Shown one piece after another: positions 62,907 through 64,000 of a stretch of 64,000 nucleotides of DNA. The position numbers and the translations under genes were made by a program. The stretch is from Devosia sp. (GTDB lineage Bacteria; Pseudomonadota; Alphaproteobacteria; Rhizobiales; Devosiaceae): positions 1-64,000 of the forward strand of contig JAQGJK010000025.1 of assembly GCA_028290665.1 (NCBI GenBank). Direction: 5' to 3'. The first letter of the stretch is position 1. Every line of letters starts with the position of its first letter. The notes below the pieces were generated by a model, which worked only from the letters and a program-made list of their open reading frames with translations, was not told where the DNA came from and made no database searches.

Positions 62907-63614
62907 TTGACCGAAAGCCCCCATCCCCTCAACCTTGCCGGCGAGCCCCGGGCGTTTTTCGGCCGCCGGTCGGGCAAGCGGCTGCATCGGGGGCAGGACG
63001 CGCTGTATCGCGACGTGCTGCCGGCACTGGCCATTACGCTCGGCGATGAGCCGCTCGATCCCCGAACCCTGTTCCCCGACGCCCGCCGACTGATGCTCGA
63101 AATCGGCTATGGCGGCGGCGAGCATCTAGCGCGGCAGGCGGTGGAGCAACCCGATACGGGGTTCATCGGCTGCGAAGTGTTCACTGGCGGCATCGCCAAG
63201 CTGCTCGAAGCCATCGACACGCGCGACATTGGCAACATAAGGCTGTTCACTGACGATGCGCTGAAGCTGGTCGCCCGCTTGCCCGCTGCCAGCCTCGACG
63301 CCGCCTATCTGCTCTATCCCGATCCATGGCCCAAAACCCGGCACCACAAACGGCGCTTCGTCTCGGCCCTGACGCTGGCCGAACTCGCCCGCATCATCGT
63401 GCCCGGCGGGTTTTTCCATTTTGCCACCGATATCGAGGATTACGCCGACTGGACGCTCGCGCACCTGCTGCGCGAGCCGGGTTTCGCCTTCAAGCCGGAG
63501 CTGCCCGGAAGCTGGCACACCCCCTTCCCCGGCTGGGTCGCCACCCGCTACGAGGAAAAAGCCCGCCGCGAAGGCCGGATGACCAGCTTCTACTTCAGCT
63601 TCCGGCGGGTTTGA
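62907..63614 (+). CDS. trmB: tRNA (guanine-N7)-methyltransferase
   Basis: A 235-residue methyltransferase that makes m7G46 in tRNA. MLEIGYGGGEHL near 62 is the SAM-binding loop, FIGCEVFTGGI near 84, and LLYPDPWPKTRHHKRRF near 133-149 is the TrmB active-site segment, with ATDIEDYADW near 174. It probably starts at TTG 62907, where the product begins MTESPHPLNL; the frame is open further upstream, so the start is not certain. Confidence 0.92.
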   Translation: MTESPHPLNLAGEPRAFFGRRSGKRLHRGQDALYRDVLPALAITLGDEPLDPRTLFPDARRLMLEIGYGGGEHLARQAVEQPDTGFIGCEVFTGGIAKLLEAIDTRDIGNIRLFTDDALKLVARLPAASLDAAYLLYPDPWPKTRHHKRRFVSALTLAELARIIVPGGFFHFATDIEDYADWTLAHLLREPGFAFKPELPGSWHTPFPGWVATRYEEKARREGRMTSFYFSFRRV

Positions 63615-63633
63615 TTCCGGGGCCAGCGTCCCC

Positions 63634-64000
63634 TCAATACCGCTTCAGCCCCTCCGGCTTGTTCCCAACGATCGCCTCGATCCGCTCCAGCACCTCGGGC
63701 GTCAGTTTCGCCTTGTGGTCGAGCGCCTTGAGATTCTCCTGGAGCTGGCTGAGCCGCGAGGCGCCGAGGATCACCGTCGAGACATGCGGATTGGCGAGGC
63801 ACCACAGCAGCGACAGATGCGTCACCGACATGCCGATTTCGCCGGCCAGCGTCGTCAGTTCCCGGGCTTTCCGCAGCTTGTCCTGCCCGCCATCGCTTTC
63901 GAGCGAATCCTTGAGCCACTCATAACCCGGCAAATTCATCCGGCTGTCGGCGGGGATGCCGTCATTGTATTTGCCGGTGAGGATGCCCGAGGCCAGCGGC
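63634..64000 (-). CDS. Aldo/keto reductase (Kv-beta-like), 3' part only
   Basis: The C-terminal part of an NADPH-dependent oxidoreductase whose 5' end lies beyond the window. LASGILTGKYNDGIP is read from the right edge, followed by MNLPGYEWLKDSL, LSLLWCLANPHVSTVILGASRLSQLQENLKAL and the final KRY. This is the end of an aldo/keto reductase of the voltage-gated potassium-channel beta-subunit-like group, where the Ala-x-Pro-x-Val-x-x-x-Ile-x-Gly-Ala part forms the cofactor site. Convergent with trmB. Confidence 0.9.
   Translation of the reverse strand, partial: PLASGILTGKYNDGIPADSRMNLPGYEWLKDSLESDGGQDKLRKARELTTLAGEIGMSVTHLSLLWCLANPHVSTVILGASRLSQLQENLKALDHKAKLTPEVLERIEAIVGNKPEGLKRY

Noticed and set aside
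1-64000. CRISPR array
   Set aside because: No regularly spaced repeats of 24-40 bases were seen; the only short repeat cluster is the octamer group near 25.6 kb.

Overview
The window looks like chromosomal DNA of a GC-rich alphaproteobacterium of the order Hyphomicrobiales, possibly Devosia-like (the genus is a guess). The right third carries a housekeeping neighbourhood typical of that order: nifU-like, tsaB, rimI, fur/mur, plsC, miaB, phoH, ybeY, corC, lnt, metK and trmB, all on the + strand. A motif matching the rhizobial Irr iron-control element precedes the nifU-like gene. About 43.1 kb at the left is accessory DNA that ends at a tRNA-Ser(GGA) gene.

Layout. 0-2 kb: a small and a large phage terminase gene with no other phage genes. 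2.6-18.2 kb: a one-directional catabolic cluster: UbiD decarboxylase and its UbiX prenyl-FMN partner, a complete dipeptide-type ABC importer, a PEP-mutase/isocitrate-lyase family enzyme, a TIGR02444 protein, a hydantoinase/allantoinase-like amidohydrolase, an M20 carbamoylase/allantoate-amidohydrolase-like enzyme, a histidine-ammonia-lyase-like MIO enzyme, and a regulator made of two LysR proteins fused in tandem. 18.2-28.4 kb: a mobile-element mosaic with a P27-type small terminase, a ParB-methyltransferase, a very large tyrosine recombinase, a nuclease-like protein and a five-gene block encoding an AAA ATPase. 28.5-31.2 kb: a two-gene unit of a QueC-like enzyme and an unknown protein beginning Met-Gly. 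31.4-33.9 kb: a serine-recombinase cassette (small ORF, DUF2924 protein, recombinase, HTH protein). 33.8-42.8 kb: a four-gene operon encoding a PLD-like/SNF2 helicase, DUF4391 protein, type III Mod and type III Res. 43.1 kb: tRNA-Ser, the likely island edge. 43.4-64 kb: core genes, interrupted by a RelE/ParE-RelB toxin-antitoxin pair and a DUF433 gene.

How the parts work together. The catabolic cluster reads as import, opening of a cyclic ureide or hydantoin-like ring, removal of the carbamoyl group, deamination, decarboxylation and C-C cleavage; the real substrate and order of steps are not visible in the sequence. The 28-43 kb stretch is a defence island. Its two most unusual parts are the QueC-like/Met-Gly protein pair, which resembles part of Qat but lacks QatA and QatD, and the type III restriction-modification operon that carries a second helicase and a DUF4391 protein. 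All assignments come from reading motifs and gene order; no database search was possible.
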